Shown here: positions 38,560 to 49,772 of the stretch, in pieces
Layout of the letters: each line of letters begins with the position of its first letter
How positions within the stretch are numbered: position 1 is the stretch's first letter
Assembly (NCBI GenBank): GCA_013398295.1
Contig: VZSF01000644.1
Coordinates: 248,001-312,000, forward strand
Source: Chionis minor
Taxonomy: Eukaryota > Chordata > Aves > Charadriiformes > Chionididae
Length of the DNA stretch: 64,000 bases
Reading direction: 5' to 3'
Position numbers and translations under genes: made by a program
Notes under the pieces: generated by a model
The model's input: the letters and a program-made list of their open reading frames with translations, nothing else
What the model was told of the DNA's origin: nothing
Databases searched by the model: none

Positions 38560-40650
38560 CCCGAGATCCTGTCCGTAGAATCAAGTGAAGACTGATACCC
38601 TGGACTACAACAACCGCATAAAAAAGCCACCTCTCAAAATTGAGTATTTGCTACACTGCAGAAGAGCGACACTGAACCCACAGGTTAACGCAACTAGGTA
38701 GAAAAATGTAATCTGCTTGAACACATAGCAAACATCAACTTGTAGTAAAATGAAATGTTTTTAATTCTGTTCCGAAATTATCTTCTTTTATTAGAACTAG
38801 TTTAGAAAATTTGAAAGGGACTTTTCTCTGAAGTCACCTGTATCATAGAATTGAGTATTTCAGTGCGCATTATGTATTTATTTGCATGAATTGAGTTCCT
38901 TTTTAAAGGAAAAAAAAAAAGAAAAAATTATTCCTGATTTTTATCAGGATGTAGCATAAGACTTTGGAAACATTCCATAGTAGTGCATTGACTTTTGGTG
39001 TTGGAAAGTGGAAAGAAAAACAATTCTGATACTTTATGATGGCGTTATGGATGACTGAACCTTGGTAGTAAGTAGAGGAGCAAAGGACCTACTGTGAAGG
39101 TACTGGCTGTTGTCATAAAAATGTATTTTTTGTACAAAAAAGGAATCCTTTCAATCCCTGTTTTTTCCTACTGTCTTTTTAGATAGAAGTATTTCATCTC
39201 TCTTACCTGAATATAAAGAATCTAAATATATACAAAATGATAAACTGCAAAGATGAGGGATATAAACATGATTTACATAATCATGAGGTAATACTTAACC
39301 AGTAGTTTCTTAGAAATTTTTAATTGTATCACTTGGTGAGTGAATTTTCTTTTACTTAAAGGAATACTACATGCTAAGCACTAAGGGATACTACACGCTA
39401 AGCACTAAGCACCGTTACACCGATGGTCCAATCTTTTCCAAGTCAGTCACAGTCATTCTATGATCATGATTCTTATTTGCAGTTTGAGCTGTTCAAACCA
39501 CGTTGGCAGGGCAACGTAGCTTAAATATGTATGAAGGTAGCATGTGCCCATTTCAAGAGCAGCGTACGTCCATGCAAATGCGGGTCAGACTTTACAAGCC
39601 AGATTGTACGGTCCTTAACTCCAACAGCCGTCTCCCACTGGCGCAGACACAGTTCTGTCCTCGCTGGACTTGACGGTCACAGCTGTTGAAAACCTGCTGT
39701 GAGCTTTTGATACAGTGCTCCCTGGAGCCTGCGAAGCCTGTCTGATCCAGGAGCCGCTGGGTTTCAGGGAAGCAGTGGAGCCGGGCATGTTGCCGGCAGC
39801 ACCCAGCCCTCTGTGTCAGCACAGTAAGGCAATACAAACCGGCAGGACTACCCTCATGCGGAGCTGATGCTGTGGAATTAGGATCTGACCAGACAAAACT
39901 GAGATACGGTGAATTACAGAACTACTGGCAAATTATACCGGCGTTTATGCATTGAAGACTATTGGGACTAGAGTGTGTGACCCCTGCTCCGCACTGAGGG
40001 GTGCCGAGTCTGACCTGAGCCGAGGCACGTAGGGAGCAAAGTGCTGGAGTAATGCTGAGGGCTCCCAGGGTCTGGCCTTTGAAATACACATGGCAAGGTA
40101 CATCGCTGAAAAGATCAAAGATATGATTTACACTTTGATTGAAACAGGAGAAAACAAGCTCACTGATCACTGGAGTTGGCTGTTCACATAAGTTTGACGG
40201 TAATACCTTCATTCTGTTTCAAAGTGGGTTGGTTGGTTGTTTTTTTTTTTTTTACAATTCTATAAAAATTGTATTAGAAACAAAGTCTCCTCATTGATGA
40301 AAACATTAGGTTCCATGAATCCATAACCAATGAACTTAGGACGCTGACATTTGTATCAGCCTTCAGGCCCTAATGAAATAGTTCAGCTGTTTTCACTTGG
40401 AAAAGGCAACTCTGATGCTTTGCAATATTTGTGGCAACCTATCCCTGTAACAAACTGAATGCACTATGGAAATGTCATATAGAGCTCACTGTGCAATACT
40501 GAGTCAATACACTGTACACGTTTGCTCAAAAGATTAATATCAATGTTTAGATAGTATTTATTGGTAAGATGTTTGTTTCAAACATACTACATTGTGTTGA
40601 TACTTATGAATGGCCTAAAAATAATAAATTGTATTTTACATATTGAGAAC
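38560..40650 (+). other. GNB5: GNB5 3' untranslated region
   Basis: About 2.1 kb with no coding sequence, ending just after AATAAA at 40623-40628, the only such signal I see here. It includes a 24-base tandem duplication at 39364-39411. The end is inferred from the signal. Confidence 0.7.
39364..39411. repeat. 24-base tandem duplication in GNB5 3' UTR
   Basis: Two adjacent copies of atactac(a)(t/c)gctaagcacta differ at one internal base and at the copy ends. Confidence 0.88.
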
Positions 40651-42717
40651 ATGTATATAGTAATTTTTCCCATCAGTTAGGTACTTTTAATGGTAGATAT
40701 TTTTGGGGGGTTTCTGGCATTTACTTTTTGCACCATACAGTATCTTGGATCGTTTGTCCTGCAAAAATCTAGGGTGAAATCCAGATCTACTTCTACGCTT
40801 CTGGAGTATCTTCTGGAAATACCCAATGTGAGCCAGAGCGACTGAGAGCGAGCAGTCCTCGAAAGTACCTGACACTCCATCTGAGATCCTTCTGCATTCA
40901 AGAGGCCAGAATTGAGGCTGTGTTCTCCTGCTCAGAAGGGGATTCTTTCCAGATCCTTGTTGCCATACCCAGGAATGCACTGGAAAAACGCAGAGGGTGT
41001 GTTTTGTTGGGAGTGCAGGATTCTCCTCGTGTGCAGTGGGACGCCAGTGAAAGCCGGGCACCGAAACGCTGTCGGGGGCTCAGGCTGTCACTGTTTGGGT
41101 AAACCATATTTGCAGGTCACCTTGAGATGCAGCGGTTCAGCTTTCTCCCTTGTCAGCGGAGAATTGTGCTGGGCTCAGCTGTCCTCAAGCGTCCACTTGA
41201 GTGCAGGTTTTGTGGTCAGCATGAAGGTGGTCAGTGGAAGCCCTCACTTTAGACACTGAGAAAAGCACCTCCTTCACTTGGGGTCATCATTTCATTTCTT
41301 TTCCTCTGAGGGGCTGGGGAAAGCGCCAAGCCAGCTTGTTCTGAGCGACATCAGTGCCCAAAGCAGCCCCAGTTCCAGTGAGAACAAGGCTGACATCGCA
41401 TCTTGCACTTCTGTTCTTGCAGGTGGTTCTTGCACTTCAGGGCCACTTCCCGGGAACTCGTAAGTCAGGCTGCATGGAGCTGGCGCTGGTAAAAATCACC
41501 TTTTGTTCCAGAGGTAGTGGCGAAAGCTGTGAAGCGGGATGGGCCTCAACTTCCCATCAGATAAATGACGATAGGGGAACAGCACACTAAAGTATCCATT
41601 ATTTTTCTTACTAAAGGTTGGCCAGGGAGGCTTTGGAAAACCCAGCGTTTTGAGACACCCCCTCTTTGGTCTGTCAAGCTATTTCACCTCTATTCCTTTC
41701 CAGAGGGAAAAGTTTTAACGTGCTTCTCGTCCTTTCCCCAGCATGCCCCGGCCTTGGAGAAGAGCCGTGCCACTCTGGGTGCAGCAGGGATGCAGCAATG
41801 GCACCTCAGAGCCTTGGCACTGGCCCTACCTTCCTGACCCGCTCCTCAGCTCCAGCCAGGAGGCAAAGGAAAAGCAGTCCTGAAAGACTGCGCAAGCAGG
41901 CTATCACCAGGTCAAACACATGGAGAGCAACGGAGCCGCAGCTAGGGCAAAGTCACTGTCAGACGGCCCCGTCCTGTTAAACAAAAATGCTATATAAACA
42001 GGAAGGGTGGAAAAGGATATTGCAAGAGAAAGAGCAGCCTCTCCCTCTTGCTCTCCTGCTGTGAGGAATGCAATAGGAAATTCCTGCTCCAGGATTAACA
42101 ATTGTAAGGAAAACTAGTTAAAAAAGCATGTGTGTAAAGCACTGGTGAGAAGTAAAGATATCATTCCAGCTCCTGCTCTAGCACATAAACACAGACTAGA
42201 TTTCCCCACTCAAAAACAACAAAAGCCAAATATGGGGATGTAAAACCAAGAGTTTGCCTTAGGAACGACTCAAAGAGATCAGGCCAATTCTCGATAGTGA
42301 TCTGAGAAATGGCAATAGGACTGATTCCAACCTTCTATTTTTAGGTTTTCTAGCAGGGCTGCAGAAGAGAGAGAGCGAGCTGTAACTCGAGACAGGTGGA
42401 GCGAAGCCGAGCGCTCCTGTGCCAGCGCGTTGGGCACCTTGAGCCCCTTGTGTGACAAGAGGGGAGAGCGTGACCTGGCCCCGCAGCCGCGGCAGCGCCT
42501 CTCCCGGGGTGGCACGGTGGCGGTGCAGCCACAGCCACGCTTTGCACGGGGCCACCATCTGAACCTCACCTGCAAACTGGCGCCCAGCAGGAAACACCAG
42601 TTGGGTGTACCTGTGCTGGGCCTGCCATAAATCTTGGGGTGGTTTTGATCATCTGCTAAGCAGCTGATGGTACTCACAGCTCGAAGGGCACAGCTCAGAG
42701 AAAATGTCTGAATAGTC
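40651..42717. other. Intergenic region between GNB5 and BCL2L10
   Basis: About 2 kb with rising G+C. No supported gene; open frames at 40.7-41.9 kb occur on both strands with no recognisable product. Confidence 0.7.
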
Positions 42718-43205
42718 AAGAGTTGGAAAGGGACCTTGAAGATCATCTAGTTCCAACCCCCTGCCATGGGCAGGGACACCTCCCACTAGAGCAGGTTGCT
42801 CCGAGCCCCATCCAGCCTGGCCGTGAACACCTCCAGGGATGGGGCAGCCACAGCCTCTCTGGGCAACCTGGGCCAGTGTCTCACCACCCTCACAGTAAGG
42901 AATTTTTCCTAATATCTAAGCTAAATCTCCCCTCTTTCAGTTTAAAACCATCACCCCTTGTCCTATCGCTGCACTCCCTGATGAAGAGTCCCTTCCCAGC
43001 TTTCCTGGAGCCCCTTTAGGGACTGGAAGGGGCTGTACGGTCTCCCCAGAGCCTTCTCTTCACCAGGCTGACCCACCCCAGCTCTCCCAGCCCGTCCTCC
43101 CAGCAGAGGGGCTCCAGCCCTCGGATCATCTTCGTGGCCTCCTCTGGCCCCCCTCCAACAGGCCCGTGTCCTTCTTGGACCCCAGAGCTGGATGCAGCGC
43201 TGCAA
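42718..43205 (-). mobile_element. CR1 LINE 3' fragment upstream of BCL2L10
   Basis: Reads gttggaaagggaccttgaag, then ctgccatgggcagggacacc, the block with ctcaccaccctcacagtaag, and finally the region with ccagccctcggatcatc. It is the minus-strand 3' end of CR1, about 490 bases, 5'-truncated. It ends roughly 240 bases before the GC-rich sequence bordering the gap. Confidence 0.9.
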
Positions 43206-43439
43206 GGGAGGCATCAGGCCAAGATGCCACCCTGGTGCCGTGCCCTGTGCAAATGGCACCGCTTGCCCGGTGTTGTTCTCGGCCATTTTACTTTGTGCCA
43301 GCAGCCATGAAGGGCCCAACCTTTGCTCCAGGGCGCTCCTCACCCTCAATTTCTCCGGCACCTCCACCAAAAAGCAAAGGCCGCCGCATTGGCTCGGCGA
43401 ATACGCTCATCCCGCAGCCCTAGAAAACCTGGAGGGTCT

Positions 43440-44260
43440 TTGATGCACAGAACAGCGGCGCGGGCCAAAAAAACCCCAAAACCACACGAAAGAGCGCGGC
43501 GCAGCAGCCGGCGCCCCCCGGGCACGGCGGGGCCGGGGCGGACCCCGCGGGGCGGTGCCGCTCGGCNNNNNNNNNNNNNNNNNNNNNNNNNNNNNNNNNN
43601 NNNNNNNNNNNNNNNNNNNNNNNNNNNNNNNNNNNNNNNNNNNNNNNNNNNNNNNNNNNNNNNNNNNNNNNNNNNNNNNNNNNNNNNNNNNNNNNNNNNN
43701 NNNNNNNNNNNNNNNNNNNNNNNNNNNNNNNNNNNNNNNNNNNNNNNNNNNNNNNNNNNNNNNNNNNNNNNNNNNNNNNNNNNNNNNNNNNNNNNNNNNN
43801 NNNNNNNNNNNNNNNNNNNNNNNNNNNNNNNNNNNNNNNNNNNNNNNNNNNNNNNNNNNNNNNNNNNNNNNNNNNNNNNNNNNNNNNNNNNNNNNNNNNN
43901 NNNNNNNNNNNNNNNNNNNNNNNNNNNNNNNNNNNNNNNNNNNNNNNNNNNNNNNNNNNNNNNNNNNNNNNNNNNNNNGCGGATGGGTGAGCGGGAGCCG
44001 GGCGGCCGGCGAGGGGCTCCTCTCCCCCGGGGCGGCGGGTGGGTGCTGCGGGGTCTCGGTTAGTCCGGGGGAGGCGCGGGGGGGTGTCCTGTGCCGCGGC
44101 CAGCTCTGCGCAGGGGCTGGTGGCCGGCGCTGCCGAGCCGCAGCCGCCCCAGGGCGCGGGGGGGTTTGGGTCCGCGGGCTCTGGGTGGCGGAGAGCGGGC
44201 GGGCACGGGTCTTCTCCGAGGGAGCGGTGGCAGTGTCTCCCTGGGGACAAGGCTTTGAGT
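43440..44260 (+). promoter_or_regulatory. BCL2L10: CpG island over BCL2L10 exon 1 (interrupted by gap)
   Basis: Very GC-rich flanks with frequent CG dinucleotides on both sides of the 412-N gap, typical of an avian CpG-island first exon. The GC content probably explains why this part failed to assemble. Confidence 0.65.
43567..43978. other. Assembly gap (412 N)
   Basis: Unsequenced. It covers nearly all of BCL2L10 exon 1. Open frames drawn across the N run are artefacts. Confidence 0.99.
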
Positions 44261-45732
44261 CCATGGGCTTGTGGGGACCTGGCTGGCACAGGTCTTGTCC
44301 CGAGGGAGCGGTGGCGATGTCCTTGGGGACAAGGCGTTGGGTCCATGGGCTTTATTTAGCTGGTGGAGAGCGGGCGGGCACAGGTCTTCTCCCAAGTGTA
44401 ACCGCCAACCACCGGCATCCCACTTTTTAAATATGCCTGCGGACAAAGCCACCCGTCCGCTGGACCTGCCGCTCAGGTCCCTGCTTGTCCTGAAACCGGT
44501 CAGGTCAGGCAAAGTCAAATTACTGAAAGGAAAATTGGTCCTGTTCCATCTCCAGCCAGGACGTGTGGGAGATGGCGTTAATGTATGTCGCGATGTAAAT
44601 CGGTGGCTGCCGTTGCTTTTCTGCCCCTTGAGATGCGTGCGGAAGGTACGGCTGTGAAGGCGTCGGTGCGGCTCTGCCTGCCTCTGCACAAAATGTCAGC
44701 TATCCCGCAGAACTGCACACTTCCTATTTTCAGTCCTAGTGGAATATTTGATGCCAGTACAAATAAGCCCTAAAAATAGAAACAGGGGGGAAACAGCCAC
44801 TGGTTTCGTTGACTTTTCCAGAGACCAAAATGAACTTGGTTTTCCAGTGGTCACTGGTCCATCTGACCGCTTAGAGCAGCATGGTGCTTGGCTACAACAC
44901 ACACCGTCCCTTGGCAAAATCGCATTGCCTGTTCGCACAAATTAAAGTGTAAAGAACAAAGTTCCGGAAGAAATTAAGAGTATAACTTGTTTACATAGAC
45001 ATCTGCGGAGCAGAGTTCAAACACGACCATCTGGAGTTGTATCGCTGCCGCTTCTGATTATCACAAACAACGATCTGGGAGAGCAGCTGCCAGCTTTGCT
45101 CTGTCATAGGTCAGCCCTGAGCAGTGTCCACTTGGCCCTTCCAAGAGTGTGTAATCGGCCCCGTGTCCACTGAGACGGGACCGGCTTCGGACTCCTGTCT
45201 TTCAAGTGGAAATTTCCATATCCTGTGTTTCGGATGCTTTCTCAGACTTGAATGAGGGGGAACAATGCTGGCAGCTCCCATCAGAAACTTGCCTAAAAGG
45301 GTGAAAATAACGTAATGACATGCTGAGCATCTCGATAGGAAGTTTGCAATTGTCTTTTGAGCAAAGCGTACAAACACTTGTAGTTACTGCCTTGAGTCGG
45401 TCGCCTTGTGCAGAGGCTCTCACAAAGCGTTTTGTGTGCCCAAGCAGCAGGCTTAGACTTTCCTGGCTAAAGTAGAGGCTTCCGCAGCTGACAAACGCTG
45501 TGCTGGGAGTGTGAACCAAACTCTGCTCAAAGACTGGTTAAAAAAAATCCGGTTAATTGTCAGCCAGCCGACTCAAATGTCCTTTCTCTTGCTTTTCTAG
45601 GATGGCTTTTGTCGCTTCTTTGGCAGACACGACTCCCAGCCGGCTGACCAGAGCAGTACCATAAGCAACGCCATCATGGCTGCGGCGGGGTTTGGAATAG
45701 CAGGATTGGCTTTTCTCTTGGTGGTGCGGTAG
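43979..45732 (+). CDS. BCL2L10: BCL2L10 / NR-13, Bcl-2 family apoptosis regulator (5' part in gap)
   Basis: Bcl-2 family protein of mitochondrial and ER membranes; avian NR-13 is anti-apoptotic. Visible: the last 8 bases of exon 1 (43979-43986, coding G-G-W, donor gtgagc at 43987) and exon 2 (45601-45732). Joined in phase 0 they read GGW-DGFCRFF, the BH2 motif, with the intron inside BH2 as is usual in the Bcl-2 family. The tail ends in a hydrophobic anchor, AAAGFGIAGLAFLLVVR, followed by stop TAG. BH4, BH3 and BH1 would be in exon 1, hidden in the gap. The exon-2 sequence differs at a few residues from the chicken protein as I remember it. Confidence 0.9.
43987..45600 (+). other. BCL2L10: BCL2L10 intron 1
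   Basis: 1.6 kb. The first 400 bases are GC-rich and hold a three-unit minisatellite; the rest is of ordinary composition. The large open frames that cross this region run through the N gap or the repeat. Confidence 0.88.
44165..44400. repeat. Minisatellite, three units of about 82-92 bases
   Basis: Units begin near 44165, 44254 and 44336. Shared words include ggtcc-gggct, ggagagcgggcgggcac, ggtcttctcc, gagggagcggtggc and ggggacaaggc. Spacing of the shared tcc is 89 then 82 bases. Units differ by small indels. Confidence 0.82.
45601..45732 (+). CDS. BCL2L10: BCL2L10 exon 2: BH2 end and membrane anchor
   Basis: Acceptor tttctag at 45594-45600, stop TAG 45730-45732. It encodes 43 residues: DGFCRFFGRHDSQPADQSST, a short linker, then about 19 hydrophobic residues and a final R. 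Confidence 0.93.
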   Translation, partial: DGFCRFFGRHDSQPADQSSTISNAIMAAAGFGIAGLAFLLVVR

Positions 45733-46790
45733 GCTGATGAATGGATCTTACCATGGGAAAGTACTCTCAGAACTGACAATTTACCAGATTTCACTCTATT
45801 TTCTATAGAACAGACCCTCTAAGAAGAAGTTTATATTTTTTAACTGGCTCAGAAAACTGTCTCACCAAACCCTTGGCTATAAACTGCTTCACTCACTACC
45901 CAGTAACAGCACAAACAAATGTGTACTAAACCACCATTTGTGCATGTTCGAAGCTTGTCGTCCCCAAACATCCTCTGGACTTTCTTTCTGAAGGTGTAAC
46001 CTAAACTTTAGCGTGGTTCATGTACTGTAACTTCTGAGTGCTTGATGTTATGCTAGGAAAACGTTATGGTGGACTTGCTACTAAACCCTCTGGTCAAGAC
46101 TTATCTACGAGACTCTGGCCATGTCTTATCTACGTGGAGGCAAGTCTTCAAACCCGCCTTCCATTAATACTGTAAAGTGGGCAAACGCTGACTGTGATTT
46201 AACATGGTTTATGGCCTCAAACGCGGTGCACAGCACTTCTTACCAAAAGGCAATTCATTGGTTGATTTAGAGCAATTAGTGCCCGTGATGCGAGAGGCAT
46301 TAGGGCTTAATACAACATTAGGCTGATTTCATTACACTACAAGAAGATAAGTATTGATACAGGACAGTAATGGCTGCAGTACTAGTTCTTACTGAAAGGA
46401 AAGGAATTTAAATATTAAACTTTAATTGGTATATTGAAATCCAGTGGGGGCTGGAATTTCTCTGGATTTCCTTGACAAGACAAGAATTTCCATATATCTT
46501 AATATATTTTTGAAGTATTTATCACTGTATAATACTTGTAGCCATGACATCTTTATTTTTGTTTAAAACTTAATGCTGGTTCTTGTCACTCTAGTGCGTA
46601 TCAAGCATTGTCTCGTTTGAGTAATTGTTTCACTCTATTTTCAACATGCTGTGTATTTCTTTCAGTGGTTGTACAAATTGCCTTATGTTTCTGGTAGCTT
46701 TTAATAACGTTCCTGGGTTGCTCATAGCGTGTACAATTTTACTATGGTGACTTCAAAGGTGAATAAATGTTAAGTATTTTTATTTTAAAA
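45733..46790 (+). other. BCL2L10: BCL2L10 3' untranslated region
   Basis: About 1.05 kb after the stop, with AATAAA at 46762-46767. No coding sequence. The end is inferred from that signal. Confidence 0.7.
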
Positions 46791-48990
46791 AAAACCCCAA
46801 ACCCACACTTTCTGCTTGTTTGATCGGATGGGTGATGATGGTACTCGGATAGTGAGTGTTTCGGTGGTCACCTGGACACATCAGTTTGTACCCGCCTTCC
46901 TGGTGCTTTGACCCGAAGCGAGGAGCTGTGCGGCCCTGGAGCAGTGCGATATCAGTCTCTGTTGCAGAGGACGGAACTAGGGGTAAGACGGCCTGAGGGG
47001 AAAATCCAGTCCAAAAGGCCCATCTGCGACTGGAAATAACCCGGTGGTTTTGTAGGCTTTCCAAAGCTTACTAAGATAGCTGGGTACAGACAGGCTCCTC
47101 TGAGAGCTGCTCCCGCTTGCAGAGCGCAACACAGCGCTCATTTCTTCTCAGCCAAGACTTGCTGCTGCCTCTCTCTTTCACACATGCAGTTTTTTTAACT
47201 GAAACTGGAGTTTCTGGTACGAATTACGGTAACGACTGAGCAATAGGTGACAGAGTTCAACCCTTCTCAGATTAGTAACTCGGCAGCTGTAATTTTTGAA
47301 GGGTGTTGGGCTTCACTCTTTGAAAAAGCAGTTTCATGCTCCTGTCTCCAAGTCAGACATTTCTGTGGCACTGGTGACTTCTGGTGCCCGTTACTCAGCC
47401 TCCCTCCCTAGCTGCCCGGTGCTCTGCCCTTCAAGAGGGTATGCCCCGTCATGGGAAGAGCACCCGGCGAGCGGCAGACTTCCCCTTGGGAAAGATCTGC
47501 AAGGTTGGCATCTCTGTGGCCACCCTGTTTTTCCTTCTGCTGGCCACCGGGCCCTGGAGGAGGCTGCGTCCCTGTGTCGCACAGAGCAGCGTTGTGCTGA
47601 CCGGCCGCAGATGTGGGGAGAAGGACAAAAAGGGACATTCAGGGACCAGTAAGTCCCCGGAGGCGGGAAGGAGCTGGCGGTCCTCCCCCTCCCACCGCCC
47701 GCTTTGAACAAACGTCTGCTTGTTCTCTGACTTCCAGTTCTCTGAACTCCGGCTTGGCTCCTCTCAGCAAAAGGATTAAGAGCCCACGGTGCGGGACTGT
47801 CATGCTCAGTTCCTCTGCAGTTCCCACAGGGATGGCACCTGCTTCTGCAGCAGCTGGATGCTCCGGGGCACCTGCCTCCAGTCCTCCTGGGCGCCTAAAA
47901 CTGTGGCTACAGCGGGAGTGAGCTGGCTGGTGCTGGGAAGTGAAGGTAGTTTCTAAAACGTGGGATGCTTTGGGGGATGTGTGCTGAAAGGTGTGGTAAA
48001 AGACAGGGCAAGAAATGCTCTAAACAGAGGTCAAGTGTTGCATGGAAACATCCTGCTGCAGATTGCAATGTCTCCCAGTATCAAGCAGGACAAAGATAAA
48101 ATATCGGTGTCTTGATTTCCGGTGTACCCTGATCTGGCAGGCCCCACAAAAGCCATAGCAGAGAGGATATTATGCTGGTTTTTACAGTGTGCTGTGGAAA
48201 AGAGAATAAAATGGTCTGGAAACATCCTTGAATAAAGTCACATCAGCCTTTGGTGTAAACCTGACCCCTTACAAGATGCAGCTTGGAGAGTGGCTGCCAC
48301 TCTTCCTTGGCTGGGAGTAGGTTTCCCAAGAGCTGGAAGAACCAGGGGGAATGTAGGGACGCTGCAAGGCTGAGTTGGGAGAGGGCAGTGCAGCGAGGCA
48401 GCAGCGCTGCCCTTAGGTTCCTGCCACCTGCAGCCAGGCTGCTCCGGTGCCTTCTGGTTTTGGTTTTGTTTCTCCAGTTTCAGCCTGACCGTTTGTCTCA
48501 ATGAAGTCCTGTATTTCAATTGAAAACTGCTGCTCATCCTCTTTTCTGCCTCAGAAAAGGAAAGCAAGACGCTGCTGTTCCTTTCTTTAAATGCAGAAGG
48601 AGAGTAGGTGGTGTTTAAGCACAAGGCTGTGTCTAATCCTCGTGACAGCTTTCAGATCTTCGGTGTTGGTGTACTTCCCGGGCAGGTGGCACATGGAACA
48701 GGCCTTGTCCTATCTAACAGTTAGCACACAGGGATTGCTGTAGGTTCTGCTGGGTCCCCAACATGTTGACACCTGCAGAAGGCGTCAATCGTGGGTGTCT
48801 TTGAGGCACCCAAGTGCTGGGCAGGGTCGTGTGTTCGAGGAGAGGGCAGAGAATTGCAGGTGCTGGCCGAGCCGCTCATGCCAGTTCCCAGTGTTTTCGG
48901 TGTTCAGAGACCTTTGCAGGGCTGAGTGGTGGAGAAGGTGGCATTCCCAGCCTACAGTGGTGTTCACAATGGTCTTCCTGGAGCAGTTAC
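46791..48990. other. Intergenic region right of BCL2L10
   Basis: No supported gene. GC-rich open frames occur at 47.3-47.9 and 48.3-48.6 kb on both strands, with no recognisable domain. Confidence 0.65.
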
Positions 48991-49772
48991 AGAATCACAG
49001 AACGGTCAGGGTTGGCAGGGACCTCTGGAGATCACCTAGTCCAACCCCCTGCCAGAGCAGGTTCACCCAGAGCAGGTGGCACAGGGTGGCATCCAGGCGG
49101 GATTTGAGTATCTCCAGGGAAGGAGACTCCACCACCTCTCTGGGCAGCCTGTGCCAGGGCTCTGCCACCCTCAAAGTAAAGTTTTTCCTCATGTTCAGGT
49201 GGAACTCTCTGTGTTCCAGTTTGTGCCCGCTGCCCCTTGTCCTGCCACTGGGCATCACTGAAAAGAGTCTGACCCATCCTATTGACACCCATCCTTCAGA
49301 TATTGATAAACGTGGACGAGATCCCCTCTCAGTCTTCTCTTCTCCAGCCTAAATGGACCCAGAGCTTTCAACCTTCCCTCATAAGAGAGATGCTCCAGTC
49401 CCCTGAGCATCTTCATAGCCCTTTGCTGGACTCTCTCCAGCAGTGCCCTGTCCCTCTTGGACTGGGGAGCCCAGGACTGGACACAGCACTCCAGATGTGG
49501 CCTCACCAGGGCAGAGTAGAGGGGGAGGATGGCCACATTCTTTTTAATGCACCCCAGGATACCACTGGCCCTCTTGGCCAGAAGGACACATTGCTGCCTC
49601 ACGGTCAACTTGGTGTCCACCAGAACTCCCAGATCCCTCTCTGCAGAGCTGCTTTCTAGCCAGTCAACACCCAGTCTGTACCGGTGCGTGGGGTTATTCC
49701 TTGCCAGGTGCAGGATCCTATGCTTGCCCTTGTTGAATTCATTAGGTTCCTCTCTAACCTCATTAGGTTGGT
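48991..49772 (-). mobile_element. CR1 LINE, 3' portion with end of reverse transcriptase frame
   Basis: About 780 bases. The left end reads agaatcacagaacgg, followed by ggacctctggagatcaccta: the CR1 3' end on the minus strand. A minus-strand frame at 49279-49620 encodes the end of ORF2, with [20 protein letters not shown] and [20 protein letters not shown], typical of the CR1 reverse transcriptase C-terminus. It is 5'-truncated near 49772, so it cannot move by itself. Confidence 0.93.

Noticed and set aside
43323..44430. Open frames of 246-308 codons across the N run
   Set aside because: They exist only because N codons are read as open, and they do not match BCL2L10 in the visible parts except by chance.
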